NCBI RefSeq assembly: GCF_010894435.1
Contig: NZ_JAAIXZ010000001.1
Coordinates: 104,006 to 168,005 of the forward strand
Direction of reading: 5' to 3'
Length of the DNA stretch: 64,000 nt
DNA from: Pyxidicoccus trucidator
GTDB taxonomy: Bacteria; Myxococcota; Myxococcia; Myxococcales; Myxococcaceae
The translations under genes were made by a program, and so were the position numbers. Shown in pieces: positions 61,812 through 64,000 of this stretch; the stretch's first letter is position 1, and each line of letters begins with the position of its first letter. The notes beneath the pieces were generated by a model. That model saw only the letters and a list, made by a program, of their open reading frames with translations, did no database searches and was not told the DNA's origin.

Positions 61812-64000
61812 CCGCGTGGCAGCCTCTTGATGAGGGGCTTCGCGACCGGGGCCTCCGCGAGCGCGTGGGCCAGCTGCGCGATGGTCGGCCCGGTGAGAAT
61901 CGTAGCGAGCCCGACCTCCCGTCCCACCATCCGGCTCAGCCGGGAGGCCAGCCGCATCGCCTGCAACGAATGCATGCCGAGCGCGAGCAGACTCTCATGG
62001 ACATCCACCCGGCTCACGCCCAGGAGCTCGGAGACCACCGCCGCGACGCGGACCTCGGCCTCGGTCCTCGGCGCCGTGTAGGGCGCGTCCGGACGCCGGT
62101 CGGTCGCGGGCAGCCGAGAGTGGTCCACCTTCCCGTTCGGAGTCAGCGGCCAGGACTCCAGGACGATGACCTCCGAAGGCACCAGATGCGCCGGCACCCT
62201 GCGCGCCAGGTCCTCGCGCACGGCCTGCGCCGACACCGGGGTTGCCGACCCGGCCACGACATAGCCCACGAGGCAAGGCTCCCCCCCGCGCGAGTCGACG
62301 CGCGCGAGGGCATCCACCACGCCGGGATGCGCGGCCAGGGCGGCACGCACCTCGGCCAGCTCCACCCGGACGCCACGGACCTTCACCTGTTCATCACGGC
62401 GGCCCAGGAACTCGATGACGCCTCCGGGCAACCACCGGGCCAGGTCCCCACTGCGATAGAGCCGCGCACCCGGATGTGAGCCGAAGGGGTCCGGCACGAA
62501 CCGCTCGGCGGTGAGGCCCGGCAGGTCGCGGTAGCCCCTCGCGACACCGGCCCCACCGATGCAGAGCTCCCCCACGGCACCCGGCGGAGCCACCTGCCCG
62601 TGCGCGTCGAGCACCACGAGGTGCGCATTGAACAGCGGTCGCCCGATGGGCACGTGGGTGGCTTCGGAGTCGACCCCGTCGTCGAGCCGATGTCCGCTGG
62701 CCATGACGGTGATTTCCGTGGGGCCGTAGCCGTTCGTCAGCTTCGTGAAGCCTCCGCGCTCGAGCGTGCGGAACGCCTCCAGGGGGAAGACATCCCCGCC
62801 CACCACCACGCGGTCCAGGGCGGCGAAGGCCTCCGGAGCGTCGGCCGCCAACCGGGGCAGCACCACGGGGGGAATCACCGCATGCGTGATTCGCTGTTCG
62901 ATGAGACAGCGGGCCAGCCCCGGCACGTCCCAGCCCGGCGGCAGGAAGTGGACCGCGGCGCCGTTGAGCAGCGCGCCCCAGACCTCCAGCACCGAGATAT
63001 CGAAGGTCACCGACGCCATCGCCAGCATCGTCTTGCCAGGTCCCAGGTCCTCGGCCAGGGCCGTCCGGTACAGCAAGGACACGACCGAGTGATGCTCGAT
63101 TTGAACGCCCTTGGGTCTGCCCGTCGACCCAGACGTGTAGAGGACGTAGGCGAGGTCCGACGGACTCCCCTCCGGCAGCGGCGGCCCGGACGACGCCGGG
63201 GGCAGCGCATCCAGCACGACGGTGGGCAGGCCGGTGAGCCGGCCCGCCAGCGCCGCCGTGGTGACGAGGGCGCGGGCCCCGGCCTCCTGCATGAGCGGCT
63301 CCAGCCAGGCCGGAGGAGCGCCTGGGTCCAGCGACAAGAAGGCCGCCCCCGCCATGAGGATTCCCAGCTGGGCCACGACCAGCTCCGCCGAGCGGGGGAT
63401 GCACACCGCCACGAGCGCCCCACGGCCGACGCCCAGGCCACGCAGGTGGTGCGCCAGGTGCTCCGCCCGACGCGTCAGCTCGGCATAGGTCAGCACGCTG
63501 TCGCCGGACCTCACCGCGGGGGCGTCGGGCGCGCGACGGGTCCACTGGGCGAACAAGTCGTGCACCCGGTACGAGGGGGCCTCCTGGCGTGGGCCCACGC
63601 TGACGAGTGCGCGCCGGTCCGCGTCGTTCAGCAGCGACAGCCTGGACACGCGGGTGTCCGGCGCGTCTGTGATTGAGCGCAAGAGCTGCTGATACGCGGA
63701 CAGCATGCCGGTGATGAAGAAGTCCTCGAAGAGGTCGGAGTCGAACTCCCACGAGAGCAGGATGCCGCTCAGGGAAGAGCGGGGACTGGAGCGCACGGGG
63801 GCCTCCGAACGGGGAATGCTCACCACGTCCCCACCCAGCCGTTGGATGTGCCCCGGCTCGGCGTACAGCGGCACCGCGACGACCGACAGCTCGAACTTGG
63901 CCGAGCCGTTGCCCAGTCCCTCCACGAAGGAGACGTCGAGGGGTGACGCGTCGAGCGTGCCCACCGACGAGTCGTGGAAGTTGAACATCGTCTGTATCAA
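61808..64000 (-). CDS. Nonribosomal peptide synthetase, partial: C-domain end, adenylation domain and PCP
   Basis: The gene continues beyond the window's right end. Visible in order: the end of a C domain (FNFHDSS, matching C7, to SAYQQLLRSI), an A domain with A3 LYTSGSTGRPKG, A5 NGYGPTE, A7 YRSGDLARW, A8 GRRDEQVKVRGVRVEL and A10 NGKVDHSRLP, and a PCP with LLALGMHSLQAM, where LGMHSL replaces LGGHSL but keeps the Ser. By hand alignment to GrsA the substrate code reads about D-I-L-V-V-G-G-V-M, which I cannot match to a known amino acid. It is coupled to the C-PCP gene by a 4-nt overlap. Confidence 0.9.
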   Translation of the reverse strand: MIQTMFNFHDSSVGTLDASPLDVSFVEGLGNGSAKFELSVVAVPLYAEPGHIQRLGGDVVSIPRSEAPVRSSPRSSLSGILLSWEFDSDLFEDFFITGMLSAYQQLLRSITDAPDTRVSRLSLLNDADRRALVSVGPRQEAPSYRVHDLFAQWTRRAPDAPAVRSGDSVLTYAELTRRAEHLAHHLRGLGVGRGALVAVCIPRSAELVVAQLGILMAGAAFLSLDPGAPPAWLEPLMQEAGARALVTTAALAGRLTGLPTVVLDALPPASSGPPLPEGSPSDLAYVLYTSGSTGRPKGVQIEHHSVVSLLYRTALAEDLGPGKTMLAMASVTFDISVLEVWGALLNGAAVHFLPPGWDVPGLARCLIEQRITHAVIPPVVLPRLAADAPEAFAALDRVVVGGDVFPLEAFRTLERGGFTKLTNGYGPTEITVMASGHRLDDGVDSEATHVPIGRPLFNAHLVVLDAHGQVAPPGAVGELCIGGAGVARGYRDLPGLTAERFVPDPFGSHPGARLYRSGDLARWLPGGVIEFLGRRDEQVKVRGVRVELAEVRAALAAHPGVVDALARVDSRGGEPCLVGYVVAGSATPVSAQAVREDLARRVPAHLVPSEVIVLESWPLTPNGKVDHSRLPATDRRPDAPYTAPRTEAEVRVAAVVSELLGVSRVDVHESLLALGMHSLQAMRLASRLSRMVGREVGLATILTGPTIAQLAHALAEAPVAKPLIKRLPRG

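Overview
The window is high-GC DNA (roughly 70% by eye) from a delta-proteobacterial myxobacterium, most likely Myxococcaceae (Myxococcus, Pyxidicoccus or Corallococcus). The evidence is an mglB-mglA polarity pair with MglA residues at the same numbers as in M. xanthus (G21, T78, Q82), AgmX/PglI-type gliding-motility modules, many TPR envelope proteins, a Ser/Thr kinase, Myxococcus-type Cys-rich repeats and an NRPS locus. I assigned no species.

Layout. 1-2111: a lower-GC toxin-antitoxin islet between two identical 197-bp direct repeats. 2113-5856: a 1247-aa TPR membrane protein, with a divergent small lipoprotein at 5948-6364. 6365-6767: a repeat-rich convergent gap. 6768-12428: lipid and glycan genes (epimerase, acyltransferase, lipase; then deacetylase, GT2 and flavoprotein). 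12665-17311: a giant zinc-ribbon/GYF/TPR protein. 17446-19988: a translation locus with serS, four tRNA-Ser genes covering the UCA, AGC/U, UCG and UCC/U codons, tRNA-Arg(ACG), tadA and SRP RNA. 20023-23138: a GT22 mannosyltransferase and a phytoene-desaturase-like oxidoreductase. 23197-27044: dnaX, ybaB and recR, where dnaX is read in two frames.

27074-32552 is a translationally coupled leftward operon: a barrel/carboxypeptidase-regulatory-like protein, a FecR lipoprotein, and a kinase whose periplasmic end is an AgmX/PglI (TonB-like) domain. Divergent from it, 32851-47073 runs mglB, mglA, two uncharacterised exported proteins, a gltD/E/F/G-like set, a lone cyclic-nucleotide-binding domain, a secreted coiled-coil protein and an outer-membrane barrel plus short OPX pair (WzpB/WzaB-like). 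From memory, M. xanthus has mglBA at MXAN_1926/1925 and WzpB/WzaB at MXAN_1916/1915, so this order looks conserved. I regard the kinase operon next to mglBA as the best candidate for an undescribed envelope signalling system.

47070-52022 is a leftward murein-recycling operon (LD-carboxypeptidase, class C serine hydrolase, Mpl, TlpA thioredoxin, SuhB-like phosphatase), followed by an RsmB-like methyltransferase. From 53472 the window turns accessory: tRNA-Asn, a frameshifted tyrosine-recombinase remnant, a decayed rve transposase, an EGF/FG-GAP surface lipoprotein, a DHFR-like enzyme, a truncated GFA gene and a DNA-methyltransferase tail. The right edge (59101-64000, leftward) is the 3' end of an NRPS locus: A-PCP module, C-PCP protein with a damaged catalytic motif, and a P450 lacking the usual I-helix acid/alcohol pair. 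No thioesterase is visible.
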